A stretch of 36,301 nucleotides of DNA from DASWOJ01 sp964242325 (lineage in GTDB: Bacteria; Pseudomonadota; Alphaproteobacteria; Acetobacterales; Acetobacteraceae), in NCBI GenBank assembly GCA_964242325.1, contig CAXTCI010000028.1, positions 1 to 36,301 of the forward strand, written 5' to 3'. The translations under genes were made by a program, and so were the position numbers. Below the pieces are notes generated by a model, which ran no database searches, had not been told where the DNA came from, and saw only the letters and a program-made list of their open reading frames with translations. Below, piece by piece: positions 36,057-36,301 of this stretch (positions within the stretch are counted from its first letter, which is position 1; every line of letters starts with the position of its first letter).

Positions 36057-36301
36057 TCAGACAGTCACGTTCAAGCCGCTCGATTCGTCGGCCTGAACCT
36101 TGGCATCCGCCTGCGTGGCGGCCTGCGCGGCCGTCTTGACGGTCTGTTCGTCGGTCTTGATGGTCGCCGCCTTCGCCTTGGCCTGCTGATCGGCGGCGAG
36201 TAGGGCCGCTGCCTGGGTGGATGCGGCGTCGGCAGCCTTGGCGGCCGCTTTGTCCGTGGTCAGGGTGGAGGATGAGCTGCTGCTCGTGCTCCTTGCGCTA
36301 G
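36057..36301 (-). CDS. C-terminal end of an Ala/Lys/Gln-rich protein (partial)
   Basis: The last 81 codons of a leftward gene that enters from beyond the window end; TGA at 36059-36057. The translated tail is Ser-rich then strongly helical (TTDKAAAKAADAASTQAAA, LLAADQQAKAKAATIKTDEQ, then TAAQAATQADAKVQADE, ending LNVTV). Third codon positions are almost all G or C, supporting real coding. No start is visible in the window. The composition suggests a coiled-coil or disordered helical protein; no family can be named. Confidence 0.7.
   Translation of the reverse strand, partial: SARSTSSSSSSTLTTDKAAAKAADAASTQAAALLAADQQAKAKAATIKTDEQTVKTAAQAATQADAKVQADESSGLNVTV

Overview
The window is high-G+C DNA with alphaproteobacterial gene content. 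The gene set (murJ, trpS, glnD, mutS, a long MaeB-type malic enzyme, a bactofilin, an EI24-type membrane protein and a PfkB adenosine kinase) and the frequent GTG/TTG starts point to Rhodospirillales, perhaps Acetobacteraceae. That placement is an inference from gene content. I saw no rRNA, tRNA, CRISPR array or phage genes.

Left region (1-8.6 kb): murJ (lipid II flippase) and trpS are followed by a phenylacetate block. paaX (repressor) is separated by a divergent CsbD/ElaB-like stress protein gene from paaA-B-C-D-E, which encodes the phenylacetyl-CoA 1,2-epoxidase complex and its reductase. A short inverted repeat overlaps the -35 of a candidate paaA promoter. Paired copies of a dispersed CTCTCCCTCCGGGAGAGGG repeat sit upstream of murJ, between trpS and paaX, between paaB and paaC, and between paaD and paaE. 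In the last gap the pair is tandemly duplicated with an exact 147-bp period.

Middle region (8.6-20 kb): a leftward MFS transporter gene converges on paaE over a hairpin. Next come an SDR and an alpha/beta-hydrolase-TPR protein translationally coupled to it, a glycine-zipper lipoprotein, a leftward thioesterase / degenerate SDR / peptide-type solute-binding protein series (interrupted by another repeat pair), a copC-copD copper pair, a possible small membrane protein, and a PAS-histidine kinase-receiver hybrid.

Right region (20-36.3 kb): mutS and glnD are fused stop-to-start and diverge from maeB. maeB is followed after 14 bp by one long ORF joining an MHS-type 12-TM transporter to a further TM segment, a long Pro/Ala linker and an FGE/SUMF1-like domain that lacks the catalytic cysteine pair. 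Nine bases after its stop codon begins the 8-bp target duplication of a 782-bp transposon-like cassette: terminal inverted repeats and an 8-bp direct repeat bracket a single FMN reductase gene and no transposase. Then come a metallo-beta-lactamase-fold protein, a bactofilin and an EI24 protein (leftward), an adenosine-kinase-like PfkB gene, a small putative secreted protein, a 374-bp stretch with two inverted repeats but no convincing gene, and the 3' end of an Ala/Lys/Gln-rich protein gene that runs off the window.

The most unusual items are the transporter-FGE fusion, the transposase-less FMN reductase cassette, and the paired repeats that invade operons and abut gene starts.
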